From: Sarcocystis neurona
Taxonomy: Eukaryota; Apicomplexa; Conoidasida; Eucoccidiorida; Sarcocystidae
Direction: 5' to 3'
NCBI GenBank assembly: GCA_000727475.1
Contig: KL647296.1
Span: 310,001-374,000 of the forward strand
Length of the DNA: 64,000 nt
In this document: positions 46,049 through 59,329 of the stretch, piece by piece
Numbering within the stretch: the stretch's first letter is position 1
How the letters are laid out: each line of letters starts with the position of its first letter
Notes under the pieces: generated by a model
What the model was told of the DNA's origin: nothing
Databases searched by the model: none
Seen by the model: only the letters and a program-made list of their open reading frames with translations
Position numbers and translations under genes: made by a program

Positions 46049-46275
46049 GTCCCTTACACATTTCCTCTTTTGCCGAGAACAAGAGGAAAGGATCTTTACG
46101 TTCTACTGTCAGTGTTTAGTTTCAACATTTTTGCGTGTGTTGCAGTATCTTGTGCAGTGTCCCTTACACATTTCCTCCTTTGCCGAGCACAAGAGGAAAG
46201 GAACTTTACGTTCTACTGTCAGTGTTTAGTTTCAACATTTTTGCGTGTGTTGCAGTATCTTGTGCAGTGTCCCTC
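46049..46275 (+). repeat. 110-bp tandem duplication
   Basis: Copies begin at 46049 and 46159, and a few bases of a third begin at 46269. They differ at only a few positions (for example TTTTGCCGAGAAC against CTTTGCCGAGCAC, and GGATC against GGAAC). Since 110 is not a multiple of three, the same peptide (HFL.CR.QEER, then FTFYCQCLVSTFLRVLQYLV) appears successively in all three plus frames. This explains the overlapping open frames at 45974-46309, 45981-46229 and 46135-46386. Confidence 0.95.
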
Positions 46276-46279
46276 AATT

Positions 46280-49200
46280 CCGTCTTCAACGTACATGCTG
46301 CTCCAATAAGTACGTCGTCGCAGCTTCTGTCGCACGTCAGCTCTTTGCGCAGATGCACCCGTGGCCGAGAGCCCTACTTGATCTAGTGATAACGTTAAAT
46401 ACGCCGCCCCTTTACCGTGATGTTCGAGGTAACTTTTTCGACGTCTCGCTCCCATTTAAGTAGGAGCAAGTGTTGTTCAAGGCAGTCGGTCCCAGGAGAC
46501 GATAAAGGCGGAGCACAAAAACGATCGCACTGGCGGTAGTATTTTTTTTGGAATCTGGGCAGGATTTCATTGTCTGTTTCTGCGACGTCTACTGTAAGGT
46601 GCCTTGCAGAGGGCGTCAGTACCACGGTCGTGCTCTTTCACATACCGAGCAACCTTTGTACGTACACGGAGTTCGTGGGCGACTGAAATCTGCAGGTGAC
46701 ATAAGGGACCGTGCCGCGTTTACTCGTTGTCATTCACTTCAGTTTCCAGGAAATAATTTTAGCCCTTTTTCGTGAGACGGATGCCTTGTAAGGCAGACAG
46801 GTTTTCAAAATACTAACCGGAAAGCTCGCTCACGTTGTCACACGTCAGTCGGCGTATCTGCACTCAGCAGCTCACGGAGAAGTGATGGTCTCACCTGCAT
46901 ACGCGAGTACCTACGAGACCTCCTTACACGTCACAGATGGCAGCAAGATCCCGCGCAAGTTCCTTCAGTAGCTCTGTTGCACTTGTAAAGCAGCAAGAAG
47001 ACGCGGGCAGCGGCGGCCTCGATGTGTAGTGGCCTGTAGGCGAACCTGAGGCCACGACATCGACGGCGTGGTCGTTCCAGGTTCCACGTTGGGGAACTGT
47101 CAGCTTTCCCTCTTCCCTCTCCCTTTCGTTACACACCAGCACCGGCCGCACTCGATGCCATGCCTAGATCCACCTCTTTTCGGTGGAGCGTAACAATTCG
47201 GATAACTAATTCACACGCAGTTCAATGTGGTCGGAAATCGAGAAGCCCGCAACATGTTGGCACCGAGTGAAAAGAACCCTTCATCTGCACAGTGAAATTC
47301 TGATGTTGTTATCACTTGTTTTCAATCCGAAGGTCTTCAACGCCCAGAACTGACTTCTGGAAGAGTGCACCGCCTGCACAAAGATGAACGGCCCCTAAAC
47401 CGTCGAGGGGCAGCCAGTTAAAACGGACTGAAGCGTTGACATCCATTTGCCTTACTGCCGCTCTCTCATATGTTGTGTAATAGGTTCAACACAGAAATTC
47501 TCAAGCGGGTTCGCATCCTCCGCAACGCCTGTTTCTCCCGTTCTTACAGGCTTGCAATTAAAGGTTGCAGTGATTTATTCCGTACTGAGCACGAGGCCAA
47601 GGGGATACTGTTAAACGTTATATTTTTCGATAGAAGCCTTGACAGATGCCTCCTGTGCACAGTGTCCTATAACGCAGTGCCAACGTGTTCCATTCAGATT
47701 CGTCTCGTCAATCGACTGCAGTGCATCACGACAACCTGGCATGTCGCACGGCAGCCAGTCTGTTGAAAATTCTGATCCGTCGATTCTCTTTCAGAATATA
47801 TATGCCGCTGGCAGTCTTATTTGCGGCGGGCTTTTACAGAACTGCTGAAGAAGTGCAGGCCTAGTAAAGCTTCAATCCCGTATCACGACCGCCTGCCTCG
47901 CATTGTCCATCTGGTGTCCCTCTTTTCTTTCAAATAGCCCGGTAGGTTGCATATGTCTGTTCTCTCCCCCGGCGCATCTATTTTCGAAGCTGAAGGGTTT
48001 CTCCCCCGCCCAGACGGTTGACGACGGTGACGTGTGGTATTGCGACTGCAGTGCCCTTCCACAGCGCGGCATCCCCTTCCACATTGCAGTGGGCAAAACC
48101 GGGTCAGTGCAGTGAAGCCGCAGCAGTTTTGCTGAACTTCGCGACATCCAGGTGCCAACGAGTGACCCACGAGCGCTCAGCTCTACTGTGTCAACCTCGT
48201 GTTTCCAGAAAGGCTTGCGAGCGGTTGACGCCCATTTCGCTCCTTGTTAGGAACTTTAGAAAAGAGCAGAGAGATTGTGCTTCTGTCAAGGTACCGCTGT
48301 TTCATTGCTGGTTATGTTCTACCCTCAATACACATACAATTTTTTAACGTATACGCCTGAAAGGTTGTAGTCCTCAGCGTGTCAAGGAAAAAACATTGAA
48401 TTAAGTACACGACCTAGAGCCCTACGCCGTGGTATTTGTTCAACCGGCTCTAGGCACTGAGCCTTTCCAATCACTAAATCTACCCCTCTCCCTTACGCGG
48501 AATCAATCTGCCGCATTTGCGAACGGCGTGACTTCCCACATTCAGGTCCGCACCGTGCTCTGCTCTTTTGGGGCCAAACTACGTGAAAAAGAATGTCTCT
48601 GTGCTGTCAGGTAGGGCAGGGCAACTCTTGTGGTAGATTCACTGACGGAGTCATTACCCGTTGCTGTGAAGAAGGACGGCTCTTTTCACACGACTGTTCC
48701 CTTTATAACGTGACGAAGACAACACCTCAGGCACGAGCGTGGACTGCATTTCCGATCATCGGTGGCGCTCACGGGATGAGAACAGAAGTCCCTATTAAAA
48801 GCCCTATCAGAACGAAATGATGCACATATGAGGACACTCGCGATCCTAATTAGTGCAGCAGTCATATTTACCCCCGTCAGACATGCACAGTTGGCTTCGT
48901 CGCACCGCGGCAATCAATCTGGGCTATGTGTAAAGCTGTCATGTCACCTTGTGCAAATCGCTCGTAAGCGTTCCTCAACGTTGCGCACTGCACCATCACA
49001 CCGGTGCAACCTTCGCCACCATACATGGAGACGAGAGGGTGACACCGCAGAATGTCTGTTAAGGTGAGCAAGTAGTGCGATGTACGTTCACAAGCTTTTT
49101 CAGATTTCACTGCCGTTTCAAACGGACTTAATCAGTCGTATGCAATTCTGGAAGATGTGAATATTCAAGTTTCTATACTTTCGTTTGCGCCAATTTTGCA

Positions 49201-51710
49201 AAGTATCGTACGCGTCCTTGTTCAACCAAACCACAACAGGTGCAGCTCTTCACTTTGCACGGAGGCGACGCAGCATGCCAAGCGCAGTGTTCTTTGTTGC
49301 GTCGTTCTCTGCGTCTCTTGCAGTCACATCGTTCTCTCCCTCCGTTAGCACCGCACTGTAGCATTTCATTTATTCTCGAAATAATCTGCACACGACTTTT
49401 CCGGGCGCTCTATCCCGAGCCCACAGAAGCCCCCGTCGTTGCATCCTTAGTTGGGCAGTTTATCACACGTGGGTCCACTTTGTGCGCTGTCACGTTGTTG
49501 ACCTTTGTAGAATATAATATTCGGAATTTTTGTCTCGTTGCAATGTCTCTTTGTGCTTGAATTTTCTCACGGAACAAAAGCTCGGTAGTATGGCCGACAG
49601 GACAGCAGCATCCTCTGTTTTTCCGAAGCGACAGTGCGCACTCCGCTTTACAGCACCGCCTACAGCTGCAGCATCCTTACCCCCAGTTGCCTCACTTTTG
49701 ATAGCACATGATCGCCCTTCTCACAGTTGAAATTCTTTGCTGTCGCCTGGCGTGTCCTACTTGAAAGTGCACATCTCAGTTGAAGAACACTGCAATCCGG
49801 CGTGCACCATCCGTCCGTTACAAGTTGGTGTCCAATAACCGAAGCAACCGAAAAGGAAAAACGACTGCTTAAAGCGCGTCCACTTGCAGTCGTGTCCGAA
49901 ACAAGTAACGCTAGTCTCTAATGCTGAAGCCTAAAAGGTAAGAGCGCTTTTTCTTGTGAGATTCTTTTGTACGTCTTCACTTTCCTAGCAGCGTCGGGCC
50001 GTCGATTACATTTCTGAGCTCAGAACCACACGGCACGTAAGGAATTCAACGGCAACCTGCGCATTTCTGTAGCGCAAAATAGCTCCATGTAACCCTAAAT
50101 AGGAATCCGATGATTGTTACAATCTCATCACATGAATGTTCTTGCTTCGTAGGCTGGTAGCCTCTCAAAGAAATAGTCTAGACTATGTAGGCGACATCAT
50201 ACTCCAGCACTTTCAAGATCCTTACTAAAATAAGGGATTGTTTCACATATAAATTAGCGTTATCGAGCAAAGCGTTTAACTTTTTGCGAGCGGATTATAC
50301 ATTTTCATGCACCGCCGGTTTGTCTCACCAGCTTTTTAACAAACACATCCTCGTCCAGTTCACCACCGTCTTCACCCTGTACACATGACATATCTCCAAT
50401 CTGACGGCGAACTGCATATGTTGATATGCAGCCTACTGCTGACAACTTTCAGGCAATTTAAATCTGTCACACTGTGGTGTCCGTGGCAAGAATTACATAG
50501 GCATAAAAAACTTTTTAAAACAAAAGCTTGGTGGATCCTCTATCTCAGGGATTTTAGAACATTTAACAATGACGTTACGCAGCGGCGTAGCACTGCATGT
50601 AAGATGTTCATAATTAGGCTGTGTTATTGTGTGACTCACCAGTTCCTAGATTGCACTGAAAGCAACGTTTTAACAAGGTAGCAGCACGAACTTGTAAACA
50701 ACGAGCAATTGGACCTTTGTGACGTGAGGCGGCATTCCACAGTGACACACGAGCAGACCGCACTGGTCCCGTCTCATGTCCCAAGAAGTGTTGGACTCTC
50801 CTGTGCAGCATCCTGTGTTTACTAAACGTCTGATTCCGTCTTGCCCTCTGTACAAGTGTGCCACCATACGAGTGAACGTTGACTTATGTAGACGCGGCAC
50901 GTGCAAGTTACACGCTCGCAAGTGCATCCATCTAGAGCCTGTGCGCCTCAAGTAATGCAGTTGTTCTACTTCGTGTTCCCCTGCAGGCTACCCTTTTTAC
51001 ACAGACCCGGCGGCAACGGCTAACGCGCGTGGCGTCACTGGCGCCGACACAACTTTACAAGGGCTGATCATACGACGCAGTACACATAGGTCAGTTTTGG
51101 ACTTGCTTCAACCACTCAAGCCACGGATGACAGCTATGCATCCCTTGTGGCCTCCGGTTTCTCAATATGGTTGGAAGACTATCATTGGTCGACGAAACCG
51201 TTACTAGGCTCTTCAGCAGAGGGACCAGGCCCGCGGCTTTGCCCCCGCTATTAAGTGCGTTAACCAAGATTTGGCACAGAAACCTGCTTGTTTGTAAGCA
51301 ATAGAGTCTGGGCCCATCAATACACAGCTGTTGTCAGTGCAGACGTGCGGCGTTGCAAATTTTATAACGAGGATACCGCGTGAGTTCAAAGGCGGATTGC
51401 ACTTGTATAACGCCTGAGGTGGTACCGCGTTAAGCCGTCTCTTCATGAAGAACATTTTCGCTAACCTCCAACTACGGTATAGTCGAAGATGAGGAAGAAC
51501 AGTCATGCTGATGCGGTAGAAGCACCCCCACGTTACACGAGTTCTGCGACCGTAAATGTGGAACAGCGTCGTCACCGCGCTCATCTCGACATGCGTGAAG
51601 AAAATGACGCTGCAAGAGGACGTTTTCTACTGTATGCACAGAACACTCCTGCCTCGTGATCCCTTGCAGTAATGGCCGCATACTGCGTATTTAGTGTCTG
51701 AAACTCCTGA
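46280..51710. other. No firm gene in about 5.4 kb
   Basis: Frames up to 123 codons (51213-51584 minus, with RRLNAVPPQALYKCNPPLNS) and 109 codons (48018-48347 plus). None has recognisable motifs or splice context that I can defend. A single CCCTAAAT near 50092 matches the apicomplexan telomere-like word, but it does not repeat. Confidence 0.35.
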
Positions 51711-51730
51711 ATGTCTAAACGTTGCAAGAA

Positions 51731-51795
51731 GTCACTTTTGGCAGTGCAGCGGCGTGCACAAGGGCGTCACTTTTGGCAGTACAGCGGCATGCACT
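51731..51795. repeat. 35-bp imperfect tandem duplication
   Basis: GTCACTTTTGGCAGT(G/A)CAGCGGC(G/A)TGCAC occurs at 51731 and 51766. The two differ by two bases, so the event is fairly recent. Confidence 0.85.
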
Positions 51796-54700
51796 TTGCA
51801 GCTTGTGTGAGCACCGCAAACACTTACACGCCACACACTCCCGCATTTCACACATCTCTTAAAGAAAATAACCTCACCTCTCACACCTTGACTTTGATTC
51901 TTCAACCGTTTCGTCTGAGATGTCGAATTGAGTCCTTCCGCCCTTTGGTATCAAAACAGAGAGACACATGCTGGCAGCCATCTTAAGTGAATACAAGTTG
52001 ACGATTCTGCAGCTTTCATCGAAGTCCCTTTGGAGAGTCAACACATATGTCTCTCCTGTAAGTATGCGAGAAAGCACACAAAATTCTCACGTACGTTCTT
52101 CCACTGCCCTTTCTCCTCAATTTCTTCACCCCGGAAAAGCTCGTTAGGGCCGTGCAACTTCCACAGTTTTCACGCGCCAAAACCGGCGGAGGTCGCAGTA
52201 ACGCTGCCCGAGATACAGTGCAATACCCTTGTCTTCTAAGACGCTTTTCAAAGCCTTTTCCCCCCTCAGGCGATTGGCCGTATGCAGTGACTCCTTCGTT
52301 GGAGTATGTCGGTTTAGTCTCCGTTGCAAACCTGATTAACCTCCAGTAGGTTAAAAAGGATTTTTCTACCATCTGCTTACAAGATAGGTAATTACAAGCT
52401 GTCCGCCTTTTGTGTACCGCCCGCCGACAGCGACACCGGACGCACGGAGCACACGTCGTGGAGCACTGACAACCTAGGTGTAAGGATCAAAACAAGGGGG
52501 CCATAGTGGAATCCCCCACGAATGTCTGCTGTTTTCAGGCTCTACATGTATTTATTTTACTTCCACGTCGAGGTGCTCTTTGTCGCCTTTGAATCTGAAC
52601 TCGTAGCGGCGTGTGTAACGTCATTGACTATCCTCACTCGCATAGTAAGCACTTATTCATTCCATTTTGCACTACTCTTTGCAATATACAAAAGTGACGT
52701 CCTCGTTACCCCCGCTGTGCCACGGGCGCCGCACCTCGCCTGCAAGCCAAAAACGTCTTGGAAAGCCTCTCCTGCTTAATTTTTCTTGTAGACCGGACTA
52801 TTTTGGACAACAATCGCTGCGCAGACACACTAAATGCGCGTGGGTGTTCCACGAGTTCTAAGAAGAAGCTCATGTACCGCTTTAGATCAAGTAAATCTTT
52901 TTTATCTGTCGGAAGGGGCTTGGCACGAACTGACAGCGAAGTATCGCTGTAGTGCTGCATCGCAGATTCTGAGTGTTTACGCGGAAGTCCGCCCCTGCGA
53001 TTGCAAAGTTGAAGTGCTGCCTTGCTAGAAAACACAAAACCTTAATTGTGTGGCCCCGTGAAATTCGAAGACAGTCCGTAACACCTTCAGCCCCGTTACA
53101 CGTCACCTCTGCAGGGGTGTAGTAGTTTATATGGCTAAATCCTGCGCTGTGGCAATAGCGTACGAAAGCCGCTTGTCGCGTTTTGTGCTTACGGCGCATT
53201 TTGGGGTCGTTGCATTTCCTGAAGCTACCTGCCTTCTTTAGCGAACGCTCCTAGCTCCATCCAGCATGAACAACCGTAGCCGTTACTCCAAAACAAGGTG
53301 ATCCCCATTAACGAACCGACAGTAAAAATGTTGCGTTGCACATACACACTGTATGGTCTCCCGTGCCGACCACACTGCGTCACGAAACGACTGGGGCACA
53401 CAGAGAAAACGTTGCCATCTTTCGTACAGCAGACGCCCTGTCCTGCCGTTCTTGCTTGCCGCACCTAAAAAAAAGATATCTCAGTCCATCGAGAAATAGC
53501 CTACAATATCAGTCTAACAGATTCCGCAATCACGTGGCTTTCAGCAGACAGGTGCTGTTCACCCGTTGCTGAAGACACCCTTTCTAAAAGGAGAGAGGCT
53601 GAACAACGACATGCGACCTAATTACATCACTAAATAATCAACGACGCAGAGAACAGATGCGGATGCTTAGAAGAGTAGAACATCACTCATAAAGTGCAAG
53701 GCAGCAATCTGGCGGACAGTAAGGAAAAACCCTGCATACCCGAAAACGCTGTCACGCACCACTCAAGCCTCTTCAGCATGAGGCTTCTTCCCCAGCTTCT
53801 TTGTGAAAACCCTTGACTCATACGTTCGGTACCTCTGCTTATCTGTGTGACAACTTATTTCTATGTGGAGCCCTCTGCGCGCGGAGCGAGTGCGTTTTCT
53901 ATCTGTCGTCGTGCTGTTACGTCCTACCATGTGTTAGCGCATTGACAGCCAAAGATATATAACATCTGCTACACTTTTGCCTTTTGCCTCCACACTGCGG
54001 TGAACGAGTGACGTGTTCGAAGGCAGACGACCTCTTTGTTACAAGTCTCCCAATGCTTACTGCTCTCTTGTCTCCTCCTTTCTCTCAGCTTCAAGCATTT
54101 GCCGATGTGAACTGCAACACAAACTGCACCAACTGAGCCTCGCTTCTGTGTCGGTATCGCTCTGCAGTCTGCGGGGCTTCGCTTTGACTTGTTGCGCTAC
54201 GGCGGCGAGTAGACCGTCGGGGTTTCTTCTCCGAGAACGACTCTAAGGACACTAACAGCTGAGAGCCTGGGCATTGTGCATTAGGTATTTTACTGCAACT
54301 AGACAAGGCGTGATACTAGAAAAGGACGGTGGGAGGACCGTTACTCGTTCTGCGCTGCGCTATCATGAGGTGTAGGATCCTCCAGTGTATTCGTATTTAT
54401 GCTCAAAGAACCTCACCGCTCTCTACGTAAATCTTCACGTCGCACAAAAAGTGCAGCGATACGAGAAACCTAGCAGCACCGGTTGAGTTTATCCGTGCTT
54501 CCACCCCTCGTGTATCTAGTCAGAGAAAAATCGTGACCATGGTGCGCCAAGGGCTCAAACCCTTTACCCCAGGAACCGGCGACGTTAGTCGTAGTGCACC
54601 AAAGAGCAGGTAGCGCGAAGATTTACAGCGTACAGTTCAAACTTCAGCGACACGCGAATGCATCCTGAGAGTTATTCCAGATTCCGTCCTTTTTCGAGGA

Positions 54701-55772
54701 AAGGTCAGAAGAGGGACACATTAACCCGCCAGCTCAGCGGTGGAGAACGCGGCAATCCGGCCAAAACGCTTCGGTTGAATTTTAAAATCAAAATTTGGCT
54801 CCTCTTGTACGCCTCTTTGTGTATTCCTAAATCTAAGGAGAGCACGTAAATGAATTGCACAGATTCGTTCTCAAAAGATTTAGTCCGTTCTCCTAGAATA
54901 ATAAGAAGGCGTACTGTCCTGTTCGTACAGCTTGAGCGCCGCAGTGTGCATGATAATTTCGCAGAGAGGACCGGGGTCGTACTCAAATACTCAACAACAC
55001 CAGTGGCGAGCATGCGGTCGGGTATGCAAAGCCGATGGTTGTTCAGGTGTCCGAGGACAGCAGCAGCAGCACTCACTTCGACCGACTACACAGTCAAGTA
55101 ACCAGTCTTAGGGACGCAGGGATCAACTAGAGCTTCTTGTTAGATAGAAACCCTTAGTGAAATATGACATTCATAAAACCGCAGTCGCGGCAGTGAGCGT
55201 CACAAGAGATTCAAGAAGTGGACATATTCAACAGGATACGAATTCAATTCTTCACTGTGGCTCATTCGTTAAGTCTCTCACGTAGGTCCTTACGATGACC
55301 TGAGACGTATTCACGTTCGACAACTGCAGGGGACAGAAATATATTTGCAAGCTAAACTTACTATGCATCTCAATGCAAGAATCACACATTTCGTGTCCTT
55401 CCGATTCGCACGCGCAAGGCAGAAATATTCAGAAGTTCCGCCTTTGTCACAGGAGAAAGTCGTTCTTCGCCCGTTTTTTAGGCACGTTTTTCAACGATAG
55501 TTGACTATTTTCACTTACTTGTGTTAGTGCGCCTCACTTATGATTTGAGATTTCGGGTTACATCACGAGTATAACGTCAGTTTGTTCTGCACATCAGGTG
55601 TGCTCTGCAAAAATTTTCACAGGCGGAAAAGCAGTTTGCACATTCCTGTGCACGTCTGCTAAGCGCTAGCTGTCCTTTCATCAAGACGCCAGGGAAGCAT
55701 TTAAAGTGGTCAATCCTGTTCAGTGAGTTTTCCTCATGAATTCGGCATTAGGTTTTGAAAAGGCCGAAAGCG

Positions 55773-55860
55773 GCGGCTTTCCTTTAAAACATATTCGGTA
55801 GCTTGTACCACCGAACGCGGCTTTCCTCTAAAACATTGTCGGTAGGTTGTACCATCGGAT
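55773..55860. repeat. 44-bp imperfect tandem duplication
   Basis: GCGGCTTTCCT(T/C)TAAAACAT..TCGGTAG(C/G)TTGTACCA occurs at 55773 and 55817. About six differences separate the units. Confidence 0.8.
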
Positions 55861-57552
55861 CGCCTTTTTTTGAAAGACGAACCGCACGTCGTTGCCACGG
55901 TCGTGCCCTAGCCATTCCAGGAAATTGTGAAGGGTGCAGCGCGCTCATCGGCAATTATCTGAGAGGTCGACACAGTAGCATCCACTTCCCACTTACGGTT
56001 GGCGGCATTAACACTACACGCCGAACAAAGCCTCAGAACCACAACGCGAATGAGCTCTCCCACCCTTGGTGTCACATCGTCGCCCATTCGCTTTTCTGCG
56101 ATCAAACTCACGCACATGCACGAGAACTTTTGCGCAATTCTAAAGAAGTAGGACTTTGAGATGCTTTTCTCTCTGACAAACCGCTGTTGCTCTGTCTGCG
56201 TTGTTGAAGGAAGAGATAAAGGGACCTAGTCGATGAAGTCAACGTCGTGGAGCGTTCTACACGATACTTCGAAGGCAGCACCGTATCGAGGTCACCATTT
56301 GAGCACCCGGACTCAGAAAGCGTTAGCCTGCTTGCAACCTTGCCGCCTGTCCCCACGTCGCCCGATCAACAGGAATACGTTTAGTAGACCATCGACCCCG
56401 TGAACGACCACAACCAGCATCCCCTGCAGCTCACCTATGTTCGTCTCTTTTCTTAGGCATTCACCTTGCAGGCGAGTAGCTTAATACCCTGGCACTTGGG
56501 GTTTCGTTTTTGTTTAGGATGAAAACTAGACAGTTCTGCGGCTGCGTTGCTATGGGTTCGAAATTGCTGATGAACACAATATTTCCTAAGAAGACGCCCC
56601 AGTAGATGACACTTTTTTTTGTGACAAAACGCGGAACAGTGGGACGTTGGCAGGCATCAGAACAGCGGACGTTTTCAGGTGGCCTCGGGCGCAACGCAAG
56701 CTGTGATTTGCCAGCGCGTCACGTGGACGGCGCAGCGTGAAACGTCCCGCACGCCATCTCGTCCTTCTCATCTGGTTTCACACAGTTCTCACCAGTCCCT
56801 ATCGCCGTTCCGCTGTGTTGCACTCTTCAAAACTGAAGCACAAGGAATTTTCAGAGTTTGAGGCTTTCACCTTAGCATTGAGAGCAATAAAGTGCTGCTA
56901 GTCTTGCAAAAATAGTACCTAATGTAGTGTCGTCTCCTTTGGTCTTGTTTTTTCATCCTTGCTGCACTACGGTGTCACTGGAGTGAAACTTGGGTAAACG
57001 CCGATCCAGCTACTTGCTGGCGTGGGGATGCCAGTGTCAGGGCTGTAGTGTTTCACGGTGAAGGCTGATGCAGCTGCCGGAGAAAAGTGACGTGTAGTCA
57101 TGGTCATGTTCCGGCAGTTCGTAATCCTTGGCCAGTGCTCAGCTCTTCCATTTCAGAACAATACAGTGGCGTCTACATCTGCCAGTCTCGCCCTACAAGA
57201 ATCCAAGCTCAATAGTTAAGACGCCGGACTGTGTTCAGGGCGTCGGTGACATTCTGTTATGGCATAGACTCTTTGGAAAACCAAATGAAGAGGTCGCCTC
57301 AGGCAACCGAAGCGTCCTTTATAAAGTTGCAATTGACACGCACCCTCAACTGCAGGATAAGTGATGTAACCTAATCAGTCTTCACTCACTAGCCCCCTTC
57401 CGCCGCATTTGGCTAACTTGTACGACCTCAGTGTTTTGGTAAGTGAGCCGGAGGCACACAGTTTTTTAAAGGCATCTTCCCACATTCTTTTTTTCTGTCT
57501 ATCTTTTTTTCTCTCTCCCTCTTCATATACGTGTACATATACACATACGCAC

Positions 57553-57573
57553 ATATATATATATATATATATG
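57553..57573. repeat. AT microsatellite
   Basis: Ten or so AT units follow a CATATACACATACGCAC stretch and a pyrimidine-rich run (57480-57525). It is similar in texture to the 12.8-15.4 kb cluster but isolated. Confidence 0.9.
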
Positions 57574-59026
57574 TAGCCTTTTGGGCGATGACTGAAGGTG
57601 CGGGCGTACGATGCTTACAATGTACACAACTCGCCTTTGATTGTTTAGCACTGCTTAGCCTGCCTGTTAAGGTCGTGGCACACATAAAACCGTAGGGTCA
57701 CGCTCAGTCCTCTATACTGCAGCTTTTGAAATTTATTTGTACTCTAAAGTACAATTTTGCGGGCAATTAGTACAATATACTTTGTCGTCCAACCAAGTGT
57801 AGGTAGTGAGGGAAGGCGCAGAGGCTATGCATTGTATCGCAGGAGCAACGTGGATCTTCGAAACACACGGAAGCACTTCGGCTTCGAGCTCTGTCCTCTA
57901 AGGAATACGAACGCATGACAAGGAGTATCCTGGACCCCTATACACACGTTGTTTTCAGTGAAAGCAATATTTTTCGCCTCCGACAACTGTTTGTTACATG
58001 CAAAATTATGAGAGTTGGACAGCAAAGTTTCGTGCATTAAATGATGTGAGTGTGGAAGGAGGGCGAAGCTTATTTGCGCCATGGTGTATTGACTCACGTT
58101 CACACGCTTCAGTTCACCACACGAAAAGGACTTCGATAGCAACAGTGTCAGTCTCTTTAGTTACTGTGCGTCTTCGTACGATCCTCATCTTCAGAGCGAG
58201 CGTTATGACCCAGTCTTCGACTGATTAATTTATGCAGCTATACTTGCCTGTAACCGCCTGCTAGTTGGATGTTCTCACACAGCTGTACCAGCAGCATCCA
58301 CATTTCAGTGCGCCGTGTTTCGATCAGTTCACGTGAGGTGCTTTGTTCGTTAATATCCGTCACTTCTTTTCGTAGTGCGTTGACGCAAAAGTGAGCCGTG
58401 TGTCTTGATGGTAACAAACATCGTTTCTTACATTCGACTCCGGTTTTGTCATATTAGAGTAAGAGCAAGCCGCAGACTGCACATGAAAAACATGTTTTTC
58501 TTCACACGAGCACTACGGCCCGCAAAACAAATGCGCTCAGAACCTCTTTCCCTTCAACATCGTGAAGACGAATGGAGCAAAGCTCTACTGAATGTCCTCT
58601 GTCGCTTCTGAAGCACGGAGCTGTCTCTTCTTTTCAGATGAACGTACATTTGACAATACGCTACTGCTTGGCGCCTACACACGCCTTTCGCCCCAGTCCG
58701 GCGTAAGAGCACTGGATTGTCATTTAAAACACGTTTTCCGGATCAACGTGCAGAACGTGACTGTTCTGCGTGTATTAGAGAGTGATTTCGTGAGTTATCC
58801 CTTCAGGCTTGTGTACTCGCCATGCGTGTGGTTGAGCTGCTGAGTCCCGGTGAGCAATTCTGCACGCACAAACAGTACGCTTCTGCGGCAGGACGAAACT
58901 CTTCTGCGGCATACCGACGTATTTGGTCTTCGGAAGTGTTAGTCACACCCTGAGCCCCATCGCGTGAAGCCACTACCTGTTAGATCGTATCCGCACGTTC
59001 AGCAGATACGTGCACGAGTGCAACCC

Positions 59027-59319
59027 CTAAAAAGCTACACAGTTCAGAAATAAAGGGCGTTGTGCTGTATCCCCTCGACCCTCAGAACGAAATACATCTG
59101 CCTTGTAGGCAGAATAGGTTAATAACATCGTCGTCGCAAGAGAACCCGGAGAGCGCGGTGAAAACGTCCCAAATGCAATGACGTACCTCTTATCAATAGC
59201 CTTTCCTTCTCTGTGCGAACCCCCGTGTACGCCTATGACCACCGCGCTTTTTCCTTGTAGCTCTGCAGCTTGCGGCCGAGCCCGTTTCCTCTGCTCTCCT
59301 TCTGACGTTGCATGTTCTA
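59027..59319 (-). CDS. Candidate terminal exon, unknown protein, minus strand
   Basis: On the minus strand a strong acceptor, CCGGTTTTTTGTGCCTGTAG, ends just before this frame. The exon would enter in phase 2 and read EHATSEGEQRKRARPQAAEL, then QGKSAVVIGVHGGSHREGKA, and end ...AQRPLFLNCVAF at a TAG (59027-59029). The composition is convincingly protein-like, with a charged start and a hydrophobic AVVIGVHGG strand-like core. No family is recognised. Upstream exons would have to lie at higher coordinates, where other minus-strand coding-like pieces occur at 60.6-61.9 kb. Confidence 0.3.
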
Positions 59320-59329
59320 CTACAGGCAC

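Larger units (their letters stand above)
51800..59000. other. No firm gene in about 7.2 kb
   Basis: Frames are mostly under 125 codons (54705-55076 minus 123; 55803-56159 plus 118; 52016-52372 minus 118). The minus frame 55908-56117 (69 codons, MGDDVTPRVGELIRVVVLRL) looks somewhat protein-like but stands alone. From 53,590 to 54,000 and from 55,100 to 55,770 I see nothing of note. Confidence 0.35.

Noticed and set aside
45974..46386. Three overlapping plus-strand ORFs as separate genes
   Set aside because: They are the same 110-bp tandem repeat read in successive frames.
50085..50100. Telomere-like CCCTAAAT word
   Set aside because: Occurs once only; no array.
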